Shown: piece after piece, positions 10,852 through 28,500 of the stretch
How positions within the stretch are numbered: the stretch's first letter is position 1
How the letters are laid out: every line of letters begins with the position of its first letter
From: Antennarius striatus
Lineage: Eukaryota > Chordata > Actinopteri > Lophiiformes > Antennariidae
Direction: 5' to 3'
Length of the DNA stretch: 64,000 nt
Assembly: GCF_040054535.1 (NCBI RefSeq)
Contig: NC_090787.1
Coordinates: 17,232,001 to 17,296,000, forward strand
The notes under the pieces: generated by a model
Told to the model about the DNA's origin: nothing
The model's database searches: none
What the model saw: only the letters and a program-made list of their open reading frames with translations
Program-made: the position numbers and the translations under genes

Positions 10852-13800
10852 ATGAGTTACGATTACAAGGTCTTCTGTGTCCTTTGTCAGCGGTCCGAGG
10901 AGACAAAACTAACCGGAACCTTGTCGACTAAGAAGCAGGTCACAGCCCATCAGAACTGTCTGGTAAATAGTTCCGTCTTCATCTCCCATGACAACAGTTA
11001 GAAACAAGGAAGTCACAGGCTGCAACTTCCCGCGACACCACTGAATTCAAAATTTTACCCTGACCTACTTGCATAGGTCAAAGATCAAAGCTAGTGCTCT
11101 GACATGCTGTCAGTGATCAAAGCACTAGCTTTGATCTACGGTCTTATTCACACTGGCCTCCCTCCTCTTTATATCTTACATGTTTCCTGAGTGTACAAAA
11201 GTAGAAATTTGACCTTGACCCAGTTGTCTAAAGGTTAAGGTCATCGTCTCATTTTCATCCCCTTTGCTGCCAGAGTAATTTGCTTTTTGTTTCGTCTTTC
11301 TATCAGAAACGGTTGCGCAGATATTTAGTGGACAAACTAACGAAAGGTCATTCATTAAATATTCTCTACAATGATGAGGTGGGGATAAATTCACAGGCTG
11401 CACATGGAAATAGTAAGAAAAACCAATGCAAGTTGTCACTCATCAATGTACAGAGATCTACATTCCTCTGTGATAATAATAATTAATAATAGTGATAATT
11501 AATAATAATGCTGTGTTCACACCAAACATGACGCTTCATGCGGTGCAGTTACACACAGGTTCATGTTGAACATTAGAGTCAATAGATCCTGTCAGCTGAT
11601 TTCATTCATTGCATAAATTGTGCTGTTTGCATCATAGTTTCCTTGGATGTCTTTTGATTGTTTAATACTGTCCAGAATTCATCTTTGTTTCTCTTCTCCA
11701 GCTGTTTTCCTCTGGTATTTGCTGTCAGAATTCTCCACAGTTTGATGATCTGTTTGGGTTTGCTGTGGAGGACGTTGTGGAAGAGGTGAAACGAGGAAGC
11801 AAACTGGTAAATATGAGTGATTAGGAATGGGCCTAATCCATAAATTGTCTGCTGGAATCTGTGTTCAGAAATTTAAAAAAAACTTTTTTGTGCTTTAAGA
11901 AATGTTCTAAATGTAAGAAGAGAGGCGCTACTGCTGGATGTGAAGTTGGACGATGCAAAAAGTCCTACCACTACCCCTGTGCTGTCCAAGACGGAGCCGT
12001 GATCGTCGAGGATCCAGTCATGGGGACCTACAAGTCGGTCTAGTGTAATTGTTTGCTGTGTGTCTCGTGTAATTGTTGTCGTAACTAACTGTTGCGTTGC
12101 CGTAGCTGAAGCCAAAATGTCATCATGTTTTCTTACTGCAGGCTGTTCTGTCTCCATCACATTCCACGAGGTAAAAGTCTCTGTCTTCCTGTTAATAGTT
12201 GTTACTGCGTCCCACCTTCTGTGTTCACTGTTTCCTCTTCACTTTCAGAAAACAGCACCTTTGCGGACGGATGTGCGTCCTCCTCCTCTTCCTCTGAGCG
12301 TCCCAGTGAAGCCGGACTGTCTAAGGTTTGTCTGATGGGACTATCTGGAAGTAGTTTTTATGATGGTGGCAAGTGTTTCAATCTTTCTGAAGCTGGAGCT
12401 GAGCTATAAAATTCCAAATATAGAAGGTTTTTGTTTGGTCCTAAACCGTATCCACAAAGTCCTGATATCCATGTTTTATTTTCATGAGGTGTATCGTCCT
12501 GCTTGTGAGAAGACATAGGGAATTATGGCGTTAATCTAATTTTATTCTCTTGTAAGTATGTTCACATTTCATATCTGATTTAGAACCTTTAGCTGTGATT
12601 TTCTCTAAGCATTGCGTTTTGTGTTTCTAGAATTTATCGTTACGAACCTGTTCCTTCATCACTTAAGAAGAAGGCCTGTGGTGAGTTCAGCTCTGAGCAT
12701 CGTACTTTACTTGCATCCGTTGTCATGGAGACTGAAGGTCTCCTTTCCTGGCAGGTGACTCCACAGCAGAGATGCTATCCGGGAACAGCAGCGACTCCAG
12801 CGCGTCCGGCAGCTTCAGGCGTTTATCTCGAAAGGTACATCGGCAGGTTTCCACAGGTTTTTACATTTCGTTCAACGTTTTACCGATGTGACTTTTTCTG
12901 TTCCTCCTTTTCTAACAGAGACGGCTAAGCTCCACTGACAAGTGAGTTAATATTTGCCTGCTAAAAGTCCAAAAAGTCTAGGACAAGACTATTGTAAAGA
13001 AAAGAAGTCTTCATTTTCCTGCTTTTGACTTTTCACGCCAATGAAAAGTCAAAAGTCCTACCACAATTTCTCGCTTCACTGACATTGTGGTCAGACACTG
13101 GATAGCCTGCGTCGTGAATGAACACGAACGTGACTCTCAGTGGCCTGTGTTGTTTTTTTGTTTGTTTTTTTGTTAATACAGTGATGCATGCTAACTTTTT
13201 ATTAACTCAGGTTTGGAAGAGCGGAATTCCAAAAGGTGGATTGCAACACTGCCATCTAGTGGTTAGAGGTTCACATAGCGCAAAAGCAAGCTCAGCAAAA
13301 AAAAATAAAAAAATTCTGTTTAATATTTATCAGTTAGTTTATGTTAAAGCTACTACTGTACTCCTTTTGTGAGTTTACTCAGCTCTGTATCATGTTTAGA
13401 GTTTGGGGTGGTGATGTGTTGTATTTTTTATTTTTGATTGTCTCATCCATAAATCAAATTAAATCAAGAATCAAAAATTGTTGCCTCTTGGACGCCTCCC
13501 TGGGGAGATGTTCCAGGCATGTCCTACCTGGAGGAGGCATCAGGGACGACCTGTGGACTATGTCTCTCAGCTGGTCCTGGGAACACCCCCGGAAGAGCTG
13601 GAAGAGGCATCTGAGGAGAGGGAATTCTGGGCATCCCTGCTCAGACTGTTGCCTCAGCAACCCGGTTGCAGATATGTGGTTGAAGATGATGGATGGACGG
13701 ATTCAATCATTTAATGAAGAGCAATTAGATTTTTCTACTTTCAGGTTTTTTCATTAAAGGATTTTATTTTAATCAATTAACTTACAATATTTGAGAGAAA

Positions 13801-15763
13801 CAAGCGATCTAATCTTGCTATTTACTGCTCGATCTTGTGATGATGATGATGTTACTTTTTTTTATGCTTCCTAAAGAGCAAATGTTTGATTTTTCACACA
13901 CAGAGAAGACGCTGAAAGTCCTACTGAGTGTGCATCAGGTAGGTTTCACAGCACTTTGAGCACTAATGCAGATTATTTAGTGAAGACTTAGATTAATTTA
14001 TGAATGACTATAATTTCCTGTCATCTCTAGGAAAACAAGGAAAACAACCAGAAAGCAGAGATGAATGCGTTGAGGAAGATAGAAGAGTGAGGAATGTGTC
14101 TTTTTCCCAAACACTTACAGATCTGTTTTATCCACTCAACATTCAGATCTAATTTCACATTTTTACAATGACAAAGTTAACTGTTGTTAACACAAATCTA
14201 TTTTAACAGGACAACCATCACATGTTCAGAGGATTCAAAGAATTTTAAAGTGCGCCATTTATACTTACTGTGTTTTATGCTGATTTTATTATATTAGTTT
14301 TATAAATAAATGGTTAATAATTACTTTGTACAGACCATTTCCATAAAAATCAGTCACACCGGTCTGGTGGGATTCAGTGCAGGAAGTATAAATGTGTGCT
14401 CTTTTCCAGTCATCTCTGAAGTCTCAAAGTCCACTTTGTCTACAACAAAACAAATTATGTTGGTCCTGTTTGTTTCTGTTTTTTTTGTTTTTTTTACTGA
14501 TCATTGAGATAGTTATAACATTTTAAGAAATGAATTTGCCTGCGAAAAATCAAGAGAAGCGTTCACCCTTCTGGCATTAAATGTGTGTTTCTACAGGAAA
14601 GGGAGTCACAGAGTCAGGATGTAGAGGCCAGCATGGAGAGTCCTCCAGTTTCAACAGCAAGTGCTACAACCCAGACTCAACCTAGACCTCTTATAACAAC
14701 GACAGGAGCCTTAATAGTAAAGGCTGAGGATGGAGGTAAGTTTGAGGCCAGTAAGCGCAGGACTCATGTATTGAGTCCGCCCCCAAGTGATGTTGGATAA
14801 GCTGACCTGACATGGAACCGTGTCCCTCCCAGGGGTTAGTCCTGACCAGAGGCCAGAGGTCTACAGCCCCCCTGTCACACCTCAGAACTGCCCCGGCTCT
14901 CCTTCCTCTCAGGACCTCTTGACCCCCGGTAGCGTGACAGGCTTTCCTTCATGTTCCAGTCTGGACATTCCCCCAGCTCTACGTGAAACCACCCCCTCCC
15001 CAGCTGAACCCCCGTCTGAACCAGAGGCCGGCATCGACCCCAGCAGCTTCTGGAGAAGCTGCAACGCTGCGGGATGCACGCAGGCCATGTTCACGGCGTT
15101 CACTGATGAGATGAACATCATCTCCAACAGGATTCAAAAGTGGCGGGCCAGTGATGAAGGTGAAGACACTCACATGTTTGTGACACAGCACCACCACCCC
15201 CCACCCCCACCCCCACCCACTGGAAATGTAAAGCTCTCTGTCATCTCTCTACAGATTATCGTCTTGCACTAGCAGTGATGGAGGCCTCTGGGAAACTGGC
15301 AGAGCTCGTAGCCAAGCAGCAGCGAGGTGATTCAAAGTCGTGATTGTTTGGTCTCTGACGGTAGACCAGAGACACACGGGCCCCAAAGTGGAGGTTAAAC
15401 TGTGTCAGATAAATATGTGACTCTTCTTTGGTGTCGCATTTAGTACCAAATTAAAAGTCAAACATGATAAACTAGTATTTCATTGAGTCAGTTTAGCATT
15501 TTTTGTGTTCATAAATTAGTTACTAAATGTAATTTCCTATAACTGACTGTTTGCTTTTTCCTTCATTTATAGCAGTTGTGTCTAGTTGATTCAGAATAAT
15601 GTCGCTGTCGCTAACAGGAGCGAATGGCTATATTCTTTTACCAAATATACAAACATTTCCACATGATGCGTGTGCTGTCATTACAGAATTAGAACGCAAA
15701 CAAGCGGAGCTGACAAAGGCAGCAGCGGCCATGCAGGAGGTTGTTTCAGCGCTGAGGAGGTGA
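10852..15763 (+). CDS. phf11: PHD finger protein 11, complete, about 435 aa
   Basis: This is a nuclear extended-PHD (ePHD) zinc protein of the PHF6/PHF11 type. In-frame exons are 10852-10962, 11702-11806, 11900-12033, 12142-12170, 12256-12325, 12631-12680, 12755-12834, 12919-12941, 13904-13938, 14031-14086, 14597-14735, 14833-15159, 15255-15326 and 15687-15763, totalling 436 codons including TGA. The ePHD spans exons 1-4: CVLC near the N-terminus, HQNCL, then KCSKCKKRGATAGC, CKKSYHYPCA and finally YKLFCLHH. The rest is Ser/Pro-rich. It ends in a helical, probably coiled-coil tail (KLAELVAKQQRELERKQAEL) over the last two exons. Human PHF11 is about 331 aa, so this C-terminal half is longer. 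The exon 5 acceptor is ambiguous (12249 or 12256): only 12256 keeps the frame into exon 6. The start ATG sits just before the first zinc ligands. Confidence 0.87.
11045..11440 (+). repeat. Dispersed repeat copy B with nested hairpins (inverted relative to copy A)
   Basis: It lies in PHF11 intron 1. GATCAAAGCTAGTGC at 11083-11097 pairs perfectly with GCACTAGCTTTGATC at 11122-11136. The 24-base loop contains its own perfect hairpin, CTGACA-TGC-TGTCAG at 11099-11113. GAGTGTACAAAAGTAG at 11189-11204 and the following ACCTTGACC match copy A at 1-54 on the other strand. Read on the minus strand, the shared module translates as GQGQISTFVHSG, against GQGEISTFVHSG in copy A. The right boundary is uncertain. 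Confidence 0.6.
13251..13262 (-). promoter_or_regulatory. Candidate CTCF core motif
   Basis: The minus strand reads CCACTAGATGGC, an exact fit to the core consensus CCASYAGRKGGC. It lies in a PHF11 intron. One 12-base match can arise by chance; see the related sites at 5653 and 47072. Confidence 0.3.
13478..13720 (+). mobile_element. 3' part of a teleost non-LTR retrotransposon-type repeat
   Basis: The wording TTGGACGCCTCCCTGGGGAG, CCCCCGGAAGAGCTGGAAGA and GAAGATGATGGATGGACGG matches a very common fish repeat ending in GGATGG units, known to me from many teleost introns. It sits in the long PHF11 intron between exons 12919-12941 and 13904-13938. An open frame through it is an accident of the element. 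Exact family is not determined. Confidence 0.6.
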
Positions 15764-16006
15764 GACCATCGACGGGAAGAAGACCGCGGATCTCAGAGAA
15801 CGGTTTACTCTCATTGTTTGTGTTTATGATTGTTTCATGTGGTAGTTACTGTCTGTTTTCATGTCATTCTGAAGGTTTTCATTTATTGTGTCAAAAGTAA
15901 TGCCTCATGGGATATATTTGTCGACTTTTATTCAAGTATTTTTATTCATTAATCACTGGTTCATTTGACAGGTTTTATAGTTTTATTGTTTTAACAATGA
16001 AAATGA

Positions 16007-16012
16007 AATAAA
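16007..16012 (+). terminator. phf11: Candidate polyadenylation signal AATAAA for PHF11
   Basis: A canonical AATAAA lies 244 bases after the PHF11 stop. It faces the oppositely oriented RCBTB1 signal at 16580-16585, so the two transcripts would end about 0.5 kb apart. Confidence 0.6.
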
Positions 16013-16579
16013 GATCTGTCGAAGCTTTGATCATGATTTCAGGCCCAACTTCACTGTTTTTCAGGATAAGGATTCTTAGAAAGTGAATGAATCAACCAAA
16101 TAGTTATGTTTTAATTTGTAGACATCGGACAAAACAGCTCCAGTGCTGCTGAAATTTAAAGAGGAGAATCTATAAGTGTTTATAGTCTATAATTAATTCA
16201 GAATTGAGACTGATGTGGAGAAATTCCCAACAGATTTGACAGAAACAGATTGGTGCCTTAAAAAAGTACAAGTTGTATTTGATATGTGATGAAATAAGCA
16301 TGCAATGTGTGTTGGTGGTTTAGTGTGTACAGATGGTTTATGACACACTGCAGGCTGAGCTGTGTGTGGCTCCAGGGAATCCATACATGTGAGCAGAAAG
16401 CCCACAATGTGACTTCTGTTAAGTCTGTGCTTTATGCTCTGGTTCAAATATATAATGTTCATCAAACCAGAACTGGGGTCTAAAAGAGGGAGGACACACT
16501 GGAGGATGAAAGCATTGCAGCTTCTGAAAATGCAAAAACACAACTTGGAAAAATTAACAACCCACAACAGTCAAGAACT

Positions 16580-16585
16580 TTTATT
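16580..16585 (-). terminator. rcbtb1: Candidate polyadenylation signal AATAAA for RCBTB1
   Basis: TTTATT on the plus strand is AATAAA on the minus strand, about 0.8 kb past the RCBTB1 stop. Another lies near 16957. The stretch 16030-17400 otherwise holds only RCBTB1 3' UTR and short intergenic DNA. Confidence 0.5.
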
Positions 16586-17401
16586 AACTTGCTTGCAGAG
16601 GTCATCAAAGTGATAGTTTATCATACTTTATCATACAGCAGATGCATCATGAGATGAGAAAGTGTCCAGTCACCAGACCCCAAGTGGTTCAACTTCTGAA
16701 GTTTTATACGTTTAACAATGGAGAACGTTATTGTAACCTTTGTTACTAAATTATAATATTGATTCAACACATATAGGTCAGCGTTAGATAATGTTGATAT
16801 GTGTAACAGCTAAAGTCTCTCCCTCCCGAAGCTCACCTGGAACCAGAGTTCCCTCTTTGGGTCATCTCAAACATCTGCAGCGGTGACAACCACCAAGTAT
16901 TAGCTGATCGGGGTTTGACCTAACTGACCTCTTTAAGACTTGAATCAATAATAGTATTTTTATTGTTACTTCTTTAGTGCAAACAGCTTCAAACATCAAT
17001 CTGAAAATCATGACTTCAAAGTGTGAATTCCAATAAGTATAATAAAAAAAAAAGTCTCAAAAAGTTTAAAAAGAAGTGCAAACGCATTAAAAGTAAGTTG
17101 GTTGGTCAGTTACACAGAATAATGATAATAGATGGTATCAGGCAACAGGCAAGAATTATTCAAGTAAATAGAGAATAGTAATGCCTTAATGTGTTCCAGC
17201 TCCTGCTTTATACAAAAAAAGGGAAATTCAGGCACTGTGGCAGATCCGCCCTCATCGGTCACATGATGGACACAGCAGGTTTGATGGAGATGGCGATCAA
17301 AGGTTCATTGTCAGTGGAGGTGTGAGCTGGGTGAGATGAAGTCCTGTGGGAGTCGCCACAGCAGCCTCTGAATCCCAGTCTCTAGTCATCACGCGTCAAG
17401 G

Positions 17402-22278
<4,877 letters not shown>

Positions 22279-23376
22279 CTACTGTGAGGACAGCAGGTGG
22301 AGCGAAAAACCTCAGTCTTAAGACATGGCAGGGGACGCGGGCAGAGGGAAGGTGAAGCCAAGTCGCCAGAGCTGCAGTCTCTGTTGTGATTGGGTTCGAA
22401 AATCAAAAGTCAGGGAGCATCACACAAACATTTATCACATTTAAGTCCAACCCAGCTCCTTCCCAAAAACTACTGAAAAATATTAAATGTTTACTCAGGT
22501 GGTCTGATATTACTGACAATTTTAGATTTTACTGCATTTTTTTCTTTAGACTCTGAATAAAGGCATTTTGCTTGTAGTTTATTTTAAACTGTTGTAGTGA
22601 AATGTTATCGTGATTAAAATATATTTAACATTACTAATGGGAAAATCAAGCCTAAGCTTTGGATGTTATAGCCTTTTGACTAAAAGAAATTATAATTATG
22701 GCCTAACATTGTATGTGAAAGTAATTTATAGAAGGGGTATCAAAGTGTTAATAATGTATAACAGGACATTTTCTCACACTTTCTTGTTAGAATGACTATT
22801 CACTCATTTTATACCGCTTATACACATAAATAAATAATAGCTAGTATAAACGGTTAATACATTTTAATAACAAAGCATGATCAATAAAACATATTAATTC
22901 CATTACTCGAGCAGAAAATGTGAGAAATCCACAAAAACATCAACAATCCAACTAAGAAATTGTTGCTCTATTAACTTTCTACGGAGAAGTTACTGGAAGT
23001 AAACAAAGCAGCGTCAACATTAACATCATGACTGCTTAGCTTAGGTCCTTGTTACAAAAGTTAGCTGTATTGTATAAACGATGCTAAACCAACAACAACA
23101 CAAACCCGTGTAACGCGTCAGGACAAAAGACAACTTCTTTGATGAATGAAAGTGTTATTAGCCAGCGAGCTGGTGAAAGATGTCTATTGTTACGCAGGCT
23201 TTACTCAGCTGAAAGAACACAGCGACATGAATCGGGCTGTTGCTAAACCTAATCCGTTCAGAACGTCCCTTTAATCTAAGCTAATTGTTTATCACCTTTC
23301 TCCAGTCAACAGATGGAGCCGGGATTTAAAAATAATGATTTAAAAATAATGAAAAGCAATATTACTTTAAACCTAC

Positions 23377-23515
23377 CTGACAAAAATTGACTGGTTCGAG
23401 GAATCGAGCTTCTCAGAACTCTGGCGTCTTTACTTTAAGCCGCCGTTAAAGCTGCCCCTCGTCCGCTCAGACGCTTATTTGCGGAAGTCAGGGAAAAAAA
23501 TATATCACGTGGCCA
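23377..23515 (-). promoter_or_regulatory. rcbtb1: RCBTB1 5' noncoding exon and promoter
   Basis: On the minus strand a GC-rich segment ends ...TTTGTCAG|GTAGGT at 23377, a good donor for a noncoding first exon spliced to the coding exon near 22280. Upstream are GCGGAAGT (23481-23488, ETS-like) and TCACGTGG (23505-23512, an E-box). No TATA box is present at the expected spacing. Confidence 0.5.
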
Positions 23516-23977
23516 TCCGACTAAAGCAATCGATTGTCGATAGAGTTTAAAACGGTCGATTATTCGGATTCTGTTTTGCATAATTAAATCAGTTAAACGC
23601 ACAGCAAGTCAAAAAAATTTGTATGACAAAATTAATTAGTAGGTTAGTGCAGTTTTCACTCGAGATCCACTGTTGTGACTTTTTATTTTACTTAACGATC
23701 CTCCACAACAGTCTGAATACTGATAACAGCATTCTAAATCTTAAAGCCTCTGTTAAGCAAACATGACGTGATCACATGAAAAGGCAAGAGCTCCCTGAAG
23801 GCTTTGGCATTTCTTTGATTGTTTATCCTCACAAAGACGCGACATCAATCAAACAATACAACAGAAGATTCTCAGCCGGGTGACATTTGTGGTGTTTGGA
23901 AAACTGTTGCCTAATTGCACACGTTACAAACTGAAAATCCAATTTCAGAAGAGTTAATCGTTCCCATTGGGTCACAC

Positions 23978-25000
23978 CATAGATGGACAGAGTACTTGAC
24001 CCCAGTACTTGAGTAAGAGTACAAATACTTCTGGTCAAAATTTACTCCACTACAAGTAAGAGTAGCCCAGTTAATACATTACTTGAGTAAGAGTAAAAAA
24101 CTACTTGCTTTTAAATGTACTGAATTATTCAAGAGTAAATGCTTTTAAATATACTTAAAGTAAAAGTAAGAGTAAATTCCTTTTTTTTTAAATCTGTGAT
24201 GAGAATGGACCTGACTGAATTACTGTCATTTTACAATTTTATATATAGTACCTTGTATCTCTTGTTTCAGAGAAAACTCTTTGAATATCCCAGTACCACA
24301 ATATTTGTCTCCCACAGACTGTCTGCCCCCCCCCCCCCCAATCTGTGTGTCTCTGCGGCCCTGTGTCCGCCAGTCTCTGTCAGTCTGTAGTAGTACTGTA
24401 AAATTAAGTGACCAGAGGTCTTTAGGTGTGACTTTTGTCAGTTTTTCTTCGGCAAACACAATAAGCATTTGAAAATGTACTTTTTCTTGTCTGAGTCCGC
24501 GTTGTCCTTTTTCACTTCTACAAACTCGAACATATCTTTAAGATGAGGCCGTGGGTTTTCTTCCTCCGCCTCATAAAACTCATGAAGCTCATCATGTTCA
24601 TCAGATTCAACGGAGGCCTTTTCGGCAGTCGCCATTGCCACCGCGGTCTTGTTTTGAGCTGATTGGGTAGGGGAGGACGTATTTCCGTAAATCACGTAAA
24701 TCCCAGTTGAGAACGTGTACTGTGATAGGTTTTACTTCTTTGACGAACACTGCGTGTGGCCAATTTCATTTTGGGGGGGGGGGGGCAAAAAACAACAACA
24801 GGCAAACCAAAAGTAACGAGTATTCATGAGCCTTCTCAGAAATTAACTCGAGTAAGAGTAAAAGTGTTTGCCTTGGAAATGTATTCGAGTAAGTGTAATA
24901 AGTATGAAAGAATTCTAGTATTTGAGTCAAGTAAAAATCCTCAGAATCTGTACTTAAGTACAGTACAGAAGTAAATTTACTCCGTTACTGTCCACCCCTG
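23978..25000 (-). mobile_element. Non-autonomous hAT element with intact ends and 8-bp target duplication
   Basis: The left end CATAGATGGACAG and the right end CTGTCCACCCCTG are imperfect 13-bp inverted repeats. They are flanked by identical 8-bp GGTCACAC at 23970-23977 and 25001-25008, the duplication size typical of hAT transposons. Subterminal DNA is full of AGTACTTGAGTAA/AAGAGTAAAAGT units, as in many fish hAT elements. On the minus strand, 24635 down to 24438 encodes MATAEKASVESDE... and then KYIFKCLLCLPKK, like the start of a BED zinc finger that heads hAT transposases. The catalytic part is missing, so it is an internal-deletion derivative of about 1.0 kb. Confidence 0.85.
24438..24635 (-). 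pseudogene. N-terminal remnant of a hAT transposase (BED-finger start)
   Basis: The ATG at 24633-24635 opens an acidic leader (ESDEHDELHEFYEAEEENP) leading to DMFEFVEVKKDN and KYIFKCLLCLPKK, the first CxxC of a BED-type finger, before a stop. No DDE/RW catalytic region follows. It is confined to the hAT element described above and has no independent function that I can see. Confidence 0.6.
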
Positions 25001-25002
25001 GG

Positions 25003-26505
<1,503 letters not shown>

Positions 26506-26561
26506 ATTGACGTGCTGGCTGTGATTCTGTGCTGGATTGACCAACAATTTGACCTAAACCA

Positions 26562-26785
26562 CAGATCAGTTTTATTTGTTTAGTGCCAGATCATAACTAA
26601 TTTTTATCAAGGCACTCTCCGGGTGGAGCAGGGACAGACCTGCTGTTACAGAACCCAACTTGTCCCAAATGTACAAGAAAGGCAAAGAAAAACTTACTTT
26701 TAACAGAGAGAAACCTGGAGAAGAACCCAGGGGTACTCTGGGTAACCATCTGCCTTGACTAGTTGAGTAGAGAGAGAGAGATTGA
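26562..26785 (+). repeat. Dispersed teleost repeat of unclassified type
   Basis: The order TTTATTTGTTTAGTGCCAGATCATAAC, CAAGGCACTCTCCGGGTGGAGCAGG, AACAGAGAGAAACCTGG and CCATCTGCCTTGACTAGTTG-AGAGAGAGAG reproduces a repeat found in very many fish genomes. I recognise the pattern but cannot name its class with certainty. Confidence 0.55.
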
Positions 26786-26984
26786 TATTTTTTTTAATTT
26801 TTAACATCACGTTTATTCATAAAAGTCAAATGACAAAATAATCACGTTGACACAAAATCCAAGAGATTCACGTAAAGAGGATTTTCAATAATACTGTGCG
26901 CTTTCTGAACAAAGAAACATCTAACCTTTTAACATTTATCAAACTAAAACAAAAACAGACAAAATTAAGAAGAAAAAAAAACAA

Positions 26985-28500
26985 TTTACTCTCCACAATC
27001 ATCTCTTCTACAATCATGTCTTTAACTTTTTTCCTTAGTTTTTTTTCAATCTATAAAACTCTTGGTCTGTAAAAACTGGCTCACCACTTCATGTTTTACT
27101 TTTCTTATAAAAGCTGACGCTATCCAGAAACATGTTGAGGTCAGGAAAAAAATTTCTACTTTTGCCCTTGAACCTTTTGTGTCTTGCAGGAGTTTTTTTT
27201 AATTTATCTTTTGCTAATCATATTTTTATGTTATGGCTTCTTTCAAACTGTTTTTTTTTTTGTTCTCAGAGTCTCAGGTGTTTCTTTAGCAATTTTCTTT
27301 GCTTTATTCATTCCTGAGTCAGTGTTTTTTTTTTCTTTTAGGAGCTACCATAAATAATTCCTCATCTATCACAATATCATCCTCTTCCTCCTTTTCCAGC
27401 TGAGACTCTACCATCCTGGCGGCTGTCTCTCTGGCCCCTAAGCCTCCACAAAATCACTCTGTTCATCCTTTGTACTGTTATCTGTGTTCTGCATGTTATT
27501 CTGTGGCCGGTGGCCAGCGACTGTTTAACCTGTGTGCTGTCATCCATGACCTCTGGGTTGATGGCCGGCGATTCATCAGGGGATGGAATTGGAACCTCAT
27601 AACGCAGCAATTGTGAAATAAGGACTGCAGCACTGGAAGCCACCGCAGAGACTGCGGCCACCGGCTGTTTAACCTTTGCGCTGTCACCTGTATCTTTCAT
27701 GTTATTCCGCGGCTCCTGGTCGGCAGTCGGCTGCCCAGCAAGGAATGGAGTTGGAAACCCACAAGGCCGCAGTCTCAGACCCCAGGCCAAAGCACCAGAG
27801 GTTGCCACAGTAAGAAGCTGCGACCACAGCAGCCGGCTGCGTAGCGTCCTCAGCCGCCGGTCCTCGGGCGGTCGCAGCCACCATTCCCACGGCAGCCAAA
27901 GGCTGGCCTTCACCGTCTCCCTCTGGACAATGGCGGATGAGATGTCCTTACCTCCCGCACCGGACACATTTCATGCTCTCACTGATGACATTAACCTTGT
28001 AACCACAGTAATCAATTTTAAACGTAAGCTTGATGTTCGGCTCTTCATTGATCCGAATCGGCGACCATCATAACCTGACTCCGGAAGGCATAACATGCCT
28101 GAGTGGTACCGCCAACCGGGAGCATATTTACAGGAGTCAGGAGCCGATCATGTCGCGACACCTCTCTCTCAAGGGCCTTGTCGCTTATGTACAGCGGTGT
28201 GTTTGATATGATCACCTTTTTAAGCGGGTTAGCCAGGGGGAGGACGAGGGTGAAGGTATTCTTAATCTCCACACGGCTCACAACTACCTGGTGCACCTTT
28301 TCAACTTGGAGGAAAATCACCACTTTGTTCATTTGGGAGGCTGCTTTAACGCTGTCATATCCGACCCCTCCCCCAGCAGCTGACCGTCGGTGCCAGCCTG
28401 ATACCGTGTTGGCGAGAGGGAGAAAGCATCGACATCCTCTGCGGACTCGTGGTGGTTTGATGACATCATTCAGAGCGTGTAACAGTTCATGATGAGCAAC
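26985..28500 (-). mobile_element. LINE ORF1 relic (Tx1/L1-like) with broken CCHC knuckle
   Basis: On the minus strand, 28332 to 28045 encodes MNKVVIFLQVEKVHQVV, then TFTLVLPLANPLKKVIISN and PLYISDKALEREVSRH, the RNA-binding wording of fish Tx1-type LINE ORF1. Just downstream (about 27975-27935) is CVRCGR-stop-GHLIRHC, a CCHC zinc knuckle interrupted by TAA. A long low-complexity linker follows to about 27377. An acidic then basic tail (QLEKEEEDDIVIDEEL, FTDQEFYRLKKN) extends to about 26985. Multiple stops make it a pseudogene. No ORF2 is adjacent. Confidence 0.7.

Noticed and set aside
13341-13757. A 138-codon frame within the PHF11 gene
   Set aside because: It runs through an intronic retrotransposon-tail repeat, with no splice signals or protein family match.
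14220-14266. A possible extra PHF11 exon after TTTTAACAG
   Set aside because: It contains TAA in the required phase, and the flanking exons (14031-14086 and 14597-14735) join in frame without it. At most it is an alternative last exon.
27699-28073. A plus-strand 124-codon frame
   Set aside because: It is antisense to the LINE ORF1 relic, whose RNA-binding and zinc-knuckle wording is on the minus strand.
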